From an uncultured Roseobacter sp. (GTDB taxonomy: Bacteria > Pseudomonadota > Alphaproteobacteria > Rhodobacterales > Rhodobacteraceae), in contig NZ_CANLYL010000002.1 of NCBI RefSeq assembly GCF_947495275.1, positions 1-64,000 on the forward strand: 64,000 nucleotides of DNA. The letters run 5' to 3'. Under the pieces are notes generated by a model. It was not told the origin of the DNA. It saw only the letters and a program-made list of their open reading frames with translations, and did not search any database. The translations under genes and the position numbers were made by a program. Below are positions 1-9,087 of the stretch, piece after piece (positions within the stretch are counted from its first letter, which is position 1; each line of letters begins with the position of its first letter).

Positions 1-255
1 GATACTTCCATGCGTCGAGAGAATTCAATCAGCAGTTCACTCGCCGATCAAGGATACTCTTTTCAACCAAATTCGCCCTCCTTTATCAGTCGGCAATTGA
101 AATTACTTGTTTTGAGCAGTTGCGGCGACTTGGGGTTTTGCCCGTCCCATCCGTCGTTGCCCTGTTTATGAATTTGGAATTGGTCGAACGGCGGCCCTCT
201 CCAACTCTTCAAACTGTTTGAACCATCCCCTAGTTATCTGGGGCGCGTTCTGAAC
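1..255. other. Window edge, no gene recognised
   Basis: I see no convincing coding region in this stretch, which lies downstream of the stop codon of the minus-strand oxidoreductase. It is moderately A+T-rich and has no clear stem followed by a T-run. It is probably the intergenic region beyond the end of the first ABC operon. Confidence 0.4.
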
Positions 256-1389
256 TTAGGCGAGCAACGCGGCGGCTTGGGCGGGGTCGAGTGGCTCAGG
301 ACGGGTGCAGGTTGTCGTCATTTCCAACCAGCGCCGGTCTTCCGCCGAGCGCAGGATGGCTGTCATGACCTCCACAACATGCGTGGCCAGTTCCAGACCA
401 CAGCGATGCTCTCTACCTTCGCTGATCGCTGCGGCCATGTCTGCGAGCCCGGCACAGCGGTAATTGGCCTGGTCGGCGCCCCGACCGTCCTGGCTGTTGT
501 GAACGGAGAACGGGTGGTTGCGCGACGTGATTTCAATCGGCTCGTCCTCAAGTCCTGCCAACAAAACGTCGCCTGCAAAGAAATTCGGATCAGGCACGTA
601 GAGCGACGCCTTGGTTCCGTAAAGCTCCATGCTATCGTGGCGATGTGCCCAGACATCCCAGCTGGCCCCGAATGTGATAAGGGCGCCGTTCTGGAACTCA
701 AGAACCGCGTGAATGTTGGTGGGCGTTTCCACCGACACCATTTCACCTTCGCGTGGACCGTTGCCGATGGTGCGCGTGTCAAAGCTGGCGGAAGCCATTG
801 CCGTGACCGCCTTTACTGGTCCGATCAGCTGTACCAGATTGGTAATGTAGTAGGGCCCAAGATCCAGCACCGGGCCGCCGCCTTTTTGAAAGAAGAAGTC
901 TGGGTTTGGATGCCAGGCCTCCATTCCATGCGACATCACGTGACAGGTGCCGCCGATGATTTCGCCCACCTGACCGTCGTCAATCGCGGCGCGGGCCAGT
1001 TGGTGTGCACCGCCCAGGAATGTGTCGGGTGCCGATCCAACGCGAAGCCCCTTTTCGCTGGCAAGGCGCCGCAGAACTTCGCCTTCTTCCACGGTCAGCA
1101 CAAATGGTTTTTCGGAATAGGCGTGTTTGCCTGCGGTAAGAATCTGCATCGTCACCTCGAAATGCGCTGCTGGTACCGTCAGGTTTATCACAATGTCGAT
1201 GTCGTCCGCGTTCAGCAGGTCCTGAATGGTGTCTGCCCGCACCGAGTATTCTGCAGCGCGCATTATTGCCGCATCCATGTTCAAATCAGCGACGGCCCGA
1301 ATGTCGAGCGATTTGAAAAGCGGTGCGAGTTTGAAATATGTGGCCGATATATTGCCGCAGCCGATAATGCCGATACCGAAACTTTGCAT
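256..1389 (-). CDS. Gfo/Idh/MocA-family NAD(P)-dependent oxidoreductase
   Basis: A 377-residue cytoplasmic dehydrogenase, normal length for the family. The N-terminal Rossmann fold shows a GIIGCGNIS dinucleotide-binding loop near residues 7-15, and the EKP motif follows near residue 94. These are hallmarks of enzymes that oxidise or reduce a hydroxyl group on sugars, inositols or related polyols. The C-terminal sheet domain has GGGPVLDLGPYY, where many relatives have a catalytic His after the Asp; here the position is Tyr. The ATG is preceded by GGGAG at good spacing. It is the last gene of the ABC operon, 8 bp after the isomerase-fold gene, so it most likely acts on the imported sugar or its isomerised product. 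The substrate cannot be read from sequence. Confidence 0.85.
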   Translation of the reverse strand: MQSFGIGIIGCGNISATYFKLAPLFKSLDIRAVADLNMDAAIMRAAEYSVRADTIQDLLNADDIDIVINLTVPAAHFEVTMQILTAGKHAYSEKPFVLTVEEGEVLRRLASEKGLRVGSAPDTFLGGAHQLARAAIDDGQVGEIIGGTCHVMSHGMEAWHPNPDFFFQKGGGPVLDLGPYYITNLVQLIGPVKAVTAMASASFDTRTIGNGPREGEMVSVETPTNIHAVLEFQNGALITFGASWDVWAHRHDSMELYGTKASLYVPDPNFFAGDVLLAGLEDEPIEITSRNHPFSVHNSQDGRGADQANYRCAGLADMAAAISEGREHRCGLELATHVVEVMTAILRSAEDRRWLEMTTTCTRPEPLDPAQAAALLA

Positions 1390-1397
1390 GGTGCTCC

Positions 1398-2147
1398 CTA
1401 GTACTTTCCGAATGCTGCGATAGACCGGTTTGCGAAACGGTCCCAGTCTGACGGGTTGTCGTGCTCCGCCACAAAATAGTCAGTGCCTGCCTGGCGCAGG
1501 GCGGCGATTAGTGTTTCCCAATCCATCACGCCATCACCTAAGTCAGCCCAGCCATCTTCGTCCTCTTTTTCCCCATCCGGCGCGATGTCTTTGACATGTG
1601 CCGCAGTGACCCGGTCGGCGTGAGTTTCGATCCACTCCAGAGGGTCCGCACCGCCGCGCAGGGCCCATGCCACATCCATTTCCCATTCCATATCCGGGGC
1701 ATGCTCCAACAGCAGGTTCATCGGCAATGTGCCGTCCTGCAGCGCCATGAATTCCCAGTGGTGGTTGTGCCAGCCGAAGCGGAATCCGGCATCGGTGACA
1801 CGTTTGCACGCATCGTTCAGTCGTTTCGCAAGCGCGACCCAATTGGCAGCAGTCGTACCTTGGCGCCAGAGTTCCTCGGGTGCGGGGCAGATCACGCGTT
1901 GCATACCGAGGGTTCTGGCTGTTGAAAGCGACGCATCAAGTTCGCCTTCCAGAGCGCCCAATGGAAAGAAATGGCCAGACGGCATAGTCATGTCGTGGCT
2001 ATCCAGTAGATCGCGGAACGCGGGCGCGTCGGCGTAGAGGCCGGCAAATCCCTCAACCTGCCTGTAGCCCAGTTCGGCAAGGCGCGGGATTACGTTGCTC
2101 CAAGGCAAGAAGTTGCGGGCGGAGTAGAGTTGAAAAGAAAGGGTCAT
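1398..2147 (-). CDS. Sugar phosphate isomerase/epimerase-like TIM-barrel protein
   Basis: A 249-residue protein of the xylose-isomerase-like / AP-endonuclease-2 TIM-barrel family. Visible metal-site candidates are the GWHNHHWEF segment, the DVAWALRGG strand, the HVKDI segment and the EHDNPSDW segment near the C-terminus, which together supply the expected His, Asp and Glu ligands. Family members isomerise or epimerise sugars, keto-inositols or hydroxypyruvate-like compounds. It lies between the ABC ATPase and the Gfo/Idh oxidoreductase; this isomerase plus dehydrogenase pairing is typical of sugar or polyol catabolic operons. The exact substrate is unknown. Confidence 0.8.
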   Translation of the reverse strand: MTLSFQLYSARNFLPWSNVIPRLAELGYRQVEGFAGLYADAPAFRDLLDSHDMTMPSGHFFPLGALEGELDASLSTARTLGMQRVICPAPEELWRQGTTAANWVALAKRLNDACKRVTDAGFRFGWHNHHWEFMALQDGTLPMNLLLEHAPDMEWEMDVAWALRGGADPLEWIETHADRVTAAHVKDIAPDGEKEDEDGWADLGDGVMDWETLIAALRQAGTDYFVAEHDNPSDWDRFANRSIAAFGKY

Positions 2148-2200
2148 ATTAAGCTCACGTAGATGAGTTGGATGGTGTCAGGCGGGTCATGGAATGGGGC

Positions 2201-3289
2201 CTACAGGCGCTCCTCGGTGGCGGCATCAAAGAGCGAGGCGCGCCCGGGATCGAAGCCAATTCTCAGCTTTTGGCCCACAGCGACATCTGCCTGCCCATCC
2301 ATCCGCACACGGAAGTGACGGCCTGCAACCTGACAGTCGATCAGCTTGTCTGATCCTGTTGGCTCGATCAGTTCGACGCCCACATCGACCTTGACCGGCG
2401 CGTTATCAACCAGTTCGCCTGTCACCACGTGTTCGGGGCGAATGCCCAGAGTGGCGGGGCCGTCGACCGCACCGCCAGATGCAAAATCATATCCCGTCAG
2501 CGGAATGGTCAGATCACCTGTCGTGAAGGCACCGCCCTTGATTGCGCCATCGAAGAAGTTCATGGATGGGGAGCCGATGAACCCGGCCACGTATTTGTTC
2601 ACCGGGCGGCCATAGATATCGTCTGGCGATCCCAGTTGCATGATCTGGCCGCCGCGCATGATGGCTATACGGTCGGCGAGCGTCATCGCCTCGATCTGAT
2701 CGTGGGTCACATAGATCATGGTGTTTTCAAGCCTCTGGTGCAGACGCTTGATTTCGACCCTCAGGTCTGCGCGCAACTTGGCATCAAGATTGCTGAGTGG
2801 TTCATCAAAAAGAAAGACATCCACATCGCGCACCAGCGCCCGCCCAATGGCGACCCGCTGGCGTTGCCCGCCGGACAGTGCAGCCGGTTTGCGTTTCAAT
2901 AGCGGTTCGATCTGTAGAATTTCTGACGCGTGTTTAACCCGTTTTGCGATCTCGGCTTTGGGCAGTTTTGCGTTTTTGAGGCCAAAGGACAGATTTCCCT
3001 CGACGGTCATTTGCGGGTAAAGCGCATAAGACTGGAAAACCATTCCAATGCCCCGCTCGGAAGGCTCGGTCCAGGTGACGTTAGTGTCGTTGATATGAAT
3101 TTGGCCAGCGGTCACATCCAGAAGGCCCGCGATACAGTTCAGCAGCGTGGATTTCCCACAACCCGAAGACCCCAGTAGTACAAGGAACTCACCCTTGCCG
3201 ATGTCGAGGTTGAGATCCTGCAAAACCTTGACGGCGCCGAACTGCAGATCGAGGTTCTTAATTTCAACCGAGTTATTCATGGTGTTCAT
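2201..3289 (-). CDS. Carbohydrate ABC importer ATP-binding protein (MalK/UgpC type)
   Basis: A 362-residue ATPase of the carbohydrate uptake CUT1 class. Walker A GSSGCGKST lies at about residues 40-48, the signature LSGGQRQR near 137, Walker B FLFDEPLSNLD about 20 residues later, and the switch His in YVTHD. The remaining 120 or so residues form the regulatory TOBE region usual for MalK/UgpC proteins. The start codon overlaps the stop of the upstream permease in an ATGA arrangement, indicating translational coupling. It powers the permease pair encoded just upstream. CUT1 ATPases are often shared, so it does not define the substrate. Confidence 0.93.
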   Translation of the reverse strand: MNTMNNSVEIKNLDLQFGAVKVLQDLNLDIGKGEFLVLLGSSGCGKSTLLNCIAGLLDVTAGQIHINDTNVTWTEPSERGIGMVFQSYALYPQMTVEGNLSFGLKNAKLPKAEIAKRVKHASEILQIEPLLKRKPAALSGGQRQRVAIGRALVRDVDVFLFDEPLSNLDAKLRADLRVEIKRLHQRLENTMIYVTHDQIEAMTLADRIAIMRGGQIMQLGSPDDIYGRPVNKYVAGFIGSPSMNFFDGAIKGGAFTTGDLTIPLTGYDFASGGAVDGPATLGIRPEHVVTGELVDNAPVKVDVGVELIEPTGSDKLIDCQVAGRHFRVRMDGQADVAVGQKLRIGFDPGRASLFDAATEERL

Positions 3290-4191
3290 CCTTTGACCGC
3301 TCCAGCGGCGATGCCGCGCACAAACAGTCTTCCTGAGACGAAGTAGATCAACAGGGGCACCAGTCCGGTGAGGAGGGTTGCGGCCATGTTGACGTTGTAT
3401 TCCTTCACGCCTTGCGTGGAGTTCACGATGTTATTGAGAGAAACGGTCATCGGGTATGTTTCCGGGCCCGTGTAGACGACGCCAAAAAGGAAATCATTCC
3501 AGATGCCGGTCACTTGCAGGATCATTGCGACGGTGAAAATCGGCAAGGACATGGGCACCATGATCCGAAAATAGATGCCCCAGAAGCCGGCCCCGTCCAC
3601 CCGCGCCGCTTTGAACAGCTCTTCGGGTAGTGACGTGAAGTAGTTGCGGAACAGCAGAGTCAGGATCGGCATGCCGAAGATGGTGTGCACGAGCACGAGG
3701 CCGCCCAGTGAGCCGTATAAACCGATTTCGCGCAGGATAATCACAATTGGATAGAGCATCACCTGATAGGGAATGAAGGCGCCAAAGATCAGGATGGTGA
3801 AGAAGATATCAGCGCCTTTGAACTTCCAGTTGGCCAGCGCGTAGCCATTCACAGAGGCGATCATGATCGAGAGGATCACCGACGGAATGGTGATCTGCAC
3901 CGAGTTCCAGAAGCCGGTGCTCAGCCCGTTGCAGGTCAGGCCGGTGCAAGCTTCTGACCAGGCTTTGACCCATGGCTGAAACGTCACTTCCACAGGCGGA
4001 GAGAACACGTTTCCCAGCCGGATTTCCGGCATCCCTTTGAGAGAGGTGACGATCATCACATAGAGCGGCAGTGCATAGTAAACCGTGATGACAAACAGCG
4101 TGCCATAGAGAAAGATGTTACGGCGCGACAGCATTTTGCGCGGTTTTGGTCCCTGCGGGCCGGAAAGTGCATTGGTAGATGCATCAGCCAC
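3286..4191 (-). CDS. Carbohydrate ABC transporter permease (MalG-like)
   Basis: An inner-membrane permease of about 301 residues with six predicted hydrophobic segments; the first (FLYGTLFVITVYYALPLYVM) follows a Pro/Lys/Arg-rich cytoplasmic leader. The conserved EAA loop for ATPase docking reads EELFKAARVDGAGFWGIY. I prefer a GTG start at 4191 because GGAGG lies about 10 bases upstream within the end of the preceding gene; this gives an 8-bp overlap. A TTG at 4215 would extend the protein by 8 residues. The gene is the MalG-type half of the membrane channel. Confidence 0.9.
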   Translation of the reverse strand: MADASTNALSGPQGPKPRKMLSRRNIFLYGTLFVITVYYALPLYVMIVTSLKGMPEIRLGNVFSPPVEVTFQPWVKAWSEACTGLTCNGLSTGFWNSVQITIPSVILSIMIASVNGYALANWKFKGADIFFTILIFGAFIPYQVMLYPIVIILREIGLYGSLGGLVLVHTIFGMPILTLLFRNYFTSLPEELFKAARVDGAGFWGIYFRIMVPMSLPIFTVAMILQVTGIWNDFLFGVVYTGPETYPMTVSLNNIVNSTQGVKEYNVNMAATLLTGLVPLLIYFVSGRLFVRGIAAGAVKG

Positions 4192-5077
4192 GGTTCTTCG
4201 AGCCTCCGAATTCAAGAATTGCCCAAGGGATCACAATCAATGCAACAGTCACCAACATCATGGTTGAGGCAGCAAAGCCCTGGCCCAGATTGTTGGCCTG
4301 GAACATCATGTCGTAGACGTATTTTGCAGGTACTTCGGTTGATATCCCCGGCCCGCCGCCGGTCTGGGCAACGATCAGGTCATAGAGTTTCACAATGCCG
4401 GTCACGACCAGCACCAGGGTGGTTATGAACACAGGCCGCATCATCGGAATGACGATGAAAATGTATGTTTTCCAAGTCGGAATGCCGTCTACTCGGGCAG
4501 CCTTCCACACCTCTTGGTCTATGCCGCGCAGACCGGCGAGCATCAGGACCATAACCAGCCCGCTGCCTTGCCACAGCCCAGCAATCAGGACGCCGTAGAT
4601 TGCAATGTCGGCATTATAGAGTGGATCGAAGGAGAAGCTTTCCCACCCCCATGCCCGGACGATGCTTTCCACGCCGAATTCAGGGTTCAGAATCCACTGC
4701 CACACAAGGCCGGTGACCACAAAGCTGAGTGCATAGGGATATAGGATGATCGTTCGTACGGTGTTTTCAAAGCGGATCTTCTGGTCGATCAACGCAGCGA
4801 GGATAAACCCAATCACGAAGACAAGCACCAGCATGCAGATGCCGTAAATCACCAGGTTTTCGATTGCGACAAGCCACTTTCTGGTCGCCCATAGGCGCTC
4901 ATATTGATCCAGTCCGACCCAATTCAGGCGCGGCAACAGGCCCGATTTGGTAAAGCTGTAAACAACTGTCCAGATTGTCCCGCCGACAAAAACGAACAAC
5001 GCAGTTACAATCATGGGGATCGCTGCAATCTTTGAAGATTTGTTGCGAAACAGCTGGTTTGGGCGCTCAGTAGCCAC
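4184..5077 (-). CDS. Carbohydrate ABC transporter permease (MalF-like)
   Basis: A 297-residue inner-membrane protein with six hydrophobic segments and the EAA-type docking loop EVWKAARVDGIPTWKTYIF. It starts with GTG preceded by a strong GAGGAGG ribosome-binding site. It follows the binding-protein gene by about 70 bp and overlaps the next permease gene. With its partner it forms the translocation channel for the sugar delivered by the upstream binding protein. Confidence 0.9.
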   Translation of the reverse strand: MATERPNQLFRNKSSKIAAIPMIVTALFVFVGGTIWTVVYSFTKSGLLPRLNWVGLDQYERLWATRKWLVAIENLVIYGICMLVLVFVIGFILAALIDQKIRFENTVRTIILYPYALSFVVTGLVWQWILNPEFGVESIVRAWGWESFSFDPLYNADIAIYGVLIAGLWQGSGLVMVLMLAGLRGIDQEVWKAARVDGIPTWKTYIFIVIPMMRPVFITTLVLVVTGIVKLYDLIVAQTGGGPGISTEVPAKYVYDMMFQANNLGQGFAASTMMLVTVALIVIPWAILEFGGSKNRG

Positions 5078-5150
5078 AAGCCTACCTCCTCTTGACGGGG
5101 ATGCCGGTGAGTGCTGGCCCGCAAGTCGCTGGCCAGCAGGAGGACACGGG

Positions 5151-6377
5151 TCAGTCGGCGGATCCGATAATCTTCACAAACTCTTCCTGCGCGGCTTCTG
5201 GCGTCATGGTGGGGTCCGCGAAGAACTCGGTGAAGAGTGTTTTCAACTGTTCATTGGTGTCAGGCGTGATGAGCTGGTTGACATCCGGCAGCAGAGCACC
5301 TGCCTTCAGGAGCGCCAAACCTTTCGACATACAATCGTTTGCAGTCGCGAGATCGACGTCACCACGCACCGGCAGTGAACCCTTTTTCAGGTTGAAGTTC
5401 ACTTGCGTTTCAGGTGCCAGCATCAGCTTGGCAAGCTCGGTCTGCGCGGCAGTCTGTGCCTCGTCGTCCAGCACGGGGAAATAGAATGCATCGCCACCAG
5501 TGGACAGTCTCGGGTTCGTTCCAAGACCTGGCAAACAGCTATAGTCTTCACCGGCTGAAACTTCAGCCACGGCCATTTCGCCTTGCGCCCAGTCACCCAT
5601 GATCTGACCACCGGCCTCACCCTTGATCACCAATGCTGTTGCGTCGTTCCAGTTCTGGACTGTTGATTTTGTCGCCATTTTTCGTGCGTCCGCGGCAGCC
5701 TGGAAAACGGTCGCCATTTCGGCTCCACCGGCTACATCCGTGTCTTTGTCACCGTAGACACTGTTGTACACTTCGCTGGGCAGAAGGCTTGCGATCAAAA
5801 CGCTGAATGCGCCCGCTTGCTGCCAACCCTGTTGACCCATTGCCATCGGAATTTTGCCCGCGTCTTCTAGTGCTGATGCAGCACTCACAAATTCCGCCCA
5901 ATTGGTTGGAACGGCAACGCCTGCGTCTTCATAGGCCTTGTGCGATAGCCAGAGCCATTGCCAAGAGTGGATGTTGACCGGCGCGCAATAAATCCGCCCG
6001 TCCACTGTGCACGAGTCCAGTAGTGAAGAGGGATTTACGATATCCTTCCAACCCTCGGCTTCTGCGATGTCAGTGATGTCGCGCAGCAAGCCTGCTTCGA
6101 TCAACTCTTCGGCCTGACGACCGTGGTTGAACTGAAATGCGCCCATTGGGTCGCCCCCGGTCAGGCGGCTGACCATCACAGCGCGTGCGCCATCACCACC
6201 AGCGATTGCAGCATCGACCCATGTGTTACCTGTGGCGTTGAAGGCTTCGGCGAATTCATTGACGGCCGCGGCCTCGCCACCAGATGTCCACCAGTGCATC
6301 ACCTCAAGTTCAGTTGCAGAAGCGCTGGAAGCGGCCACGAAGGCCGTCGCAGCTAGCAGTTTCGCAGTCAGAGACAC
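5151..6377 (-). CDS. Sugar ABC transporter substrate-binding protein (GtsA-like)
   Basis: An exported binding protein of about 408 residues, solute-binding family 1. After a signal peptide ending near SSASA, the mature protein begins TELEVMHWWTSGGEAAAV, very like glucose/mannose-type binding proteins. The start is decided by the ribosome-binding site: GGGAGG lies 8 bases before a GTG at 6377, whereas a TTG at 6392 overlaps that site. It is the first gene of the minus-strand operon and faces the LacI-type regulator. Glucose, mannose or a related hexose or glycoside is a reasonable ligand guess, but this is inference from family resemblance only. Confidence 0.9.
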   Translation of the reverse strand: MSLTAKLLAATAFVAASSASATELEVMHWWTSGGEAAAVNEFAEAFNATGNTWVDAAIAGGDGARAVMVSRLTGGDPMGAFQFNHGRQAEELIEAGLLRDITDIAEAEGWKDIVNPSSLLDSCTVDGRIYCAPVNIHSWQWLWLSHKAYEDAGVAVPTNWAEFVSAASALEDAGKIPMAMGQQGWQQAGAFSVLIASLLPSEVYNSVYGDKDTDVAGGAEMATVFQAAADARKMATKSTVQNWNDATALVIKGEAGGQIMGDWAQGEMAVAEVSAGEDYSCLPGLGTNPRLSTGGDAFYFPVLDDEAQTAAQTELAKLMLAPETQVNFNLKKGSLPVRGDVDLATANDCMSKGLALLKAGALLPDVNQLITPDTNEQLKTLFTEFFADPTMTPEAAQEEFVKIIGSAD

Positions 6378-6398
6378 GATTAATCCTCCCAAATCTAA

Positions 6399-6429
6399 AT
6401 CGTTATAGTAAGAACTACATCGTTTTAGT
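6399..6429. promoter_or_regulatory. 20-bp-period direct repeat between divergent ABC operon and LacI regulator
   Basis: Two near-identical copies of ATCGTTWTAGT lie at 6399-6409 and 6419-6429, exactly 20 bp apart, in the divergent intergenic region. Two sites two helical turns apart, directly upstream of the binding-protein gene, are a candidate operator for the neighbouring LacI-family repressor. LacI operators are normally palindromic and these direct repeats are not, so the assignment is tentative. Confidence 0.35.
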
Positions 6430-6558
6430 TTCTCATTGCAAGATATTTCTTGCGGTGCTTATATTCCTAGAATAATCGACATGCTGGGCACGCGCATGGG
6501 TATTACGCCACGCCTGAGCGATTTTGGAATTTACGACTGCAAGAATGGACCATCACCG

Positions 6559-7608
6559 ATGAAACGTGGCGCATCTGTGGCATCAAAGCTGAGCGACGAA
6601 GAGTTGCGCAAACTGGTGGAGCCCGGCGAAAGACCGACGCTCAAAACCATCGCGCGGATAAGTGGTCTGGCGGTCCCCACAGTGTCGCGTGCTCTGGGAG
6701 ATGCACATGACATTGGCCTCGACACCAAGGAACTTGTGCACCGTATCGCAGATGAAATCGGTTACGTCCCAAACCGCGCCGGAGTGCGTCTTCGCACGGG
6801 GCGCACCAATGTGATTTCACTGGTCATCCCGGCAGAGGGTGACGTTTTGAATAATGCATCAAAACTGACCAGTTCCATTGCTGAGGAATTGCGCGGTACA
6901 CCGTTTCATCTGAATGTGTTGCCTTGGTTTCCCGACGAGGATCCGCTGCGTCCGATAAAATACATTGTCGAAACGAGATCCGCCGATGCTGTCATTTTCA
7001 ACATGACAGAGCCAGAGGACAAGCGCGTCGCTTATCTGCTGAAGCAAGATTTCCCTTTTGCCACCCATGGGCGCACCAAATGGAGCGCTCAACATGCGTT
7101 TTATGACTATGATAACTCGGCCTTCATGCGCCTGGCACTGCGGCGGCTGGCGGCTCGAGGGCGGAAGAACATTCTAACGGTCCTGCCGCCACTCAATCAG
7201 AACTATGCACAAGACATGATGCTCGGATTGGAGGACGAGAGCCAACTTCTGAAGCTCAACTACCGTATTTCTCACAACGTCAATGGCGACAGGTCCGCAG
7301 ACGAAATTCGCCATTGGATTGCGCGCCGATTGGAGCAATCGCCGGAGATTGATGCCGTCATCTGCACTTCATCCAAGGCGGCTATTGCTGCCATTGTGGC
7401 CATCGAAAAACATGGACTCGAATTGGGCACAGATATCGACGTCTACGGTAAAGAAGTGGTCCCAATTTTGAAGATGTTCCGGAAGGACATAATCGTTGAA
7501 CTGGAAGACATCGTCGCTGCAGGGCGACATCTGGCAAATGCCGTAGTGCAAAGGCTGCGAGAGCCTGGACTGACGCCACTTCAGCATCTGGAAATCCCGA
7601 CAGATTAG
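6559..7608 (+). CDS. LacI-family transcriptional regulator
   Basis: A regulator of about 349 residues. The helix-turn-helix TLKTIARISGLAVPTVSRAL lies near residues 27-46, rather far from the N-terminus compared with the usual first 25 residues. Behind it lies a periplasmic-binding-protein-like effector domain with the typical GRTNVISLVIP entry strand. I chose the ATG at 6559 (MKRGAS); an upstream ATG at 6481 would add 26 residues unlike the family. Neither has a strong ribosome-binding site. Divergent orientation to the sugar ABC operon suggests that it represses this operon and is released by the imported sugar or a derivative. Confidence 0.85.
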   Translation: MKRGASVASKLSDEELRKLVEPGERPTLKTIARISGLAVPTVSRALGDAHDIGLDTKELVHRIADEIGYVPNRAGVRLRTGRTNVISLVIPAEGDVLNNASKLTSSIAEELRGTPFHLNVLPWFPDEDPLRPIKYIVETRSADAVIFNMTEPEDKRVAYLLKQDFPFATHGRTKWSAQHAFYDYDNSAFMRLALRRLAARGRKNILTVLPPLNQNYAQDMMLGLEDESQLLKLNYRISHNVNGDRSADEIRHWIARRLEQSPEIDAVICTSSKAAIAAIVAIEKHGLELGTDIDVYGKEVVPILKMFRKDIIVELEDIVAAGRHLANAVVQRLREPGLTPLQHLEIPTD

Positions 7609-7980
7609 TCCAACTAACCCTCACAGTTTAATGCCGGAAAAATGGCATTGCCAAATTTTTGATACGTGCCGAAGGAAACTCGAAGGCCACTTTCAGGCGG
7701 TTATTTCAATTGCATATTTGTTCCAACGATCGAGGGCGATTAACCCAAACGTGGTTTGCTTCGTGGCTCGCGATCGCGCCACGTTGCGCCAGCAGATTCT
7801 CAACATCTGATGCGCTCTGGGCAAATCGATGATAGGCCTAGACGGCGCAGCGGTAGGAGTGGTCATCCGGACCGCCTAAACGAATGGGGCAGTAAGAACA
7901 ACTTGGCTATACCCTGCGAAAACCAACTCTCGCAGAGGCCGCGATCCCGCAGACCTTTCCCGGTTAGGTGCTCTAAAAGA
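7609..7980. other. Convergent intergenic region with a weak terminator-like hairpin
   Basis: No gene is evident between the LacI-type gene and the oppositely oriented OmpA-like gene. A 6-bp inverted repeat AATGCC/GGCATT at 7630-7649 is followed within a few bases by a short T-run, and may terminate the regulator transcript. The rest shows nothing recognisable. Confidence 0.35.
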
Positions 7981-9087
7981 TTACTGTAGAGAAGACTGCG
8001 CGATCTCTTCGACAAAAATGCCCACACAACGATTTAGCGGTTCTGAGATCCCATCTCCCGTTGACACGGGCAGCATGTCATAAGTCTCACCAAAGCCAAC
8101 AATTTCGATCATTTGCCTGGACAAACCAGATTGCACGAAAATTTCGGCCACAGCTTCCGCGCGCGCGTTAGAGAGGGCCCGATTTCGACCGACGTTTCCC
8201 GTCGTATCGGTATGTCCGGATATCCTGATCTTCGAGAACTTCATAGTCTGCAAGCGGTCAGCCGCCTCGCGCGCGCGCATCAGAGCCCCGGGCGTCAACT
8301 TTGCGCTGTTAAGTTCAAAGTGGACTTCCGCGATGGGACCGTTGTTTGGTATCGCAGGATCGCTTTCGGTCGCCTCGGCTTCAGAAAATTGTTCGGGCTG
8401 ACTGCCTTCTTCAAAGCTCTTGTCCACATTCGTTGGTTCTTGAAGCGCGATAGCACTCAACTCAACGTCGGAAAGCGCTGGATTGCTCCCTGTTCTGGAC
8501 ACCGATCGGTCAACATGAAGATCAAGCTTGGCCTCCGTGGTTTCAGCCAAGTCCTGTGCGCTAGCTGCGGCGCTCTGCGCGGCCAGTTTCTGCTGGAGTG
8601 CAACCAACTGGCTTTCGCGTTCCAAAACTGACCGTAGCTGCGCTGAATTCATCTCTCCCTGTTTGTCCAATTCTGCTTGTCGTTCTTCGAGGGCTTCACC
8701 GTCGACACGCAAGTTTTCGTGCATTCGCGCCAAATCTTCCTCGAGCACTTTCAGCGAAGCTAGCTTTTCCTCGAGTTGCTCAGATTGTGCGTCTAGCTCA
8801 GACTCGCGTTGCGCAGCCTGTTCTCGGCGGCGGTTCAGTTCCTCAAACTGCGAACCAAGTGTTTCCTGATCCGATAGTACATCAGCTGAGAGGTTTTCTA
8901 GGGCGGGTTCACTCCTCGATATAGAATTCGAAATGAGTTTCTGGTCTTCTATCAAGGCGGCACTTTCAACCGATGCAAGCCGCTCCCCTTCACCGGAATC
9001 AGGCACCACTTGAGTTCCAGTTGCGAAACCAACCGCTGTTCCACCAGCGAAAATAACCGCTGCCAAAGCCGCATTTGAAATATTCAC
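7981..9087 (-). CDS. OmpA-family protein with coiled-coil region
   Basis: A 368-residue cell-envelope protein. A hydrophobic N-terminal segment (ALAAVIFAGGTAVGFATG) acts as signal sequence or anchor. Residues about 70-170 are very rich in Glu, Gln, Leu and Arg with heptad-like spacing, predicting a long coiled coil. The C-terminal 110 or so residues form an OmpA-like peptidoglycan-binding domain, with VHFELNSAKLTP at its start and GHTDTTGNVGRNRALSNARA holding the Asp and Arg that bind peptidoglycan. It starts with GTG preceded by GGGAGAGG. A role in tethering membrane and cell wall is likely. It appears monocistronic. Confidence 0.82.
   Translation of the reverse strand: MNISNAALAAVIFAGGTAVGFATGTQVVPDSGEGERLASVESAALIEDQKLISNSISRSEPALENLSADVLSDQETLGSQFEELNRRREQAAQRESELDAQSEQLEEKLASLKVLEEDLARMHENLRVDGEALEERQAELDKQGEMNSAQLRSVLERESQLVALQQKLAAQSAAASAQDLAETTEAKLDLHVDRSVSRTGSNPALSDVELSAIALQEPTNVDKSFEEGSQPEQFSEAEATESDPAIPNNGPIAEVHFELNSAKLTPGALMRAREAADRLQTMKFSKIRISGHTDTTGNVGRNRALSNARAEAVAEIFVQSGLSRQMIEIVGFGETYDMLPVSTGDGISEPLNRCVGIFVEEIAQSSLQ

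Noticed and set aside
277-1401. Long plus-strand open frame opposite the oxidoreductase gene
   Set aside because: Cys/His/Arg-rich translation without any family signal; it is the mirror of the real minus-strand gene.
6481-6558. Longer N-terminus for the LacI-type regulator (ATG 6481)
   Set aside because: The 26 extra residues do not resemble the family and have no better ribosome-binding site; the start at 6559 was kept.
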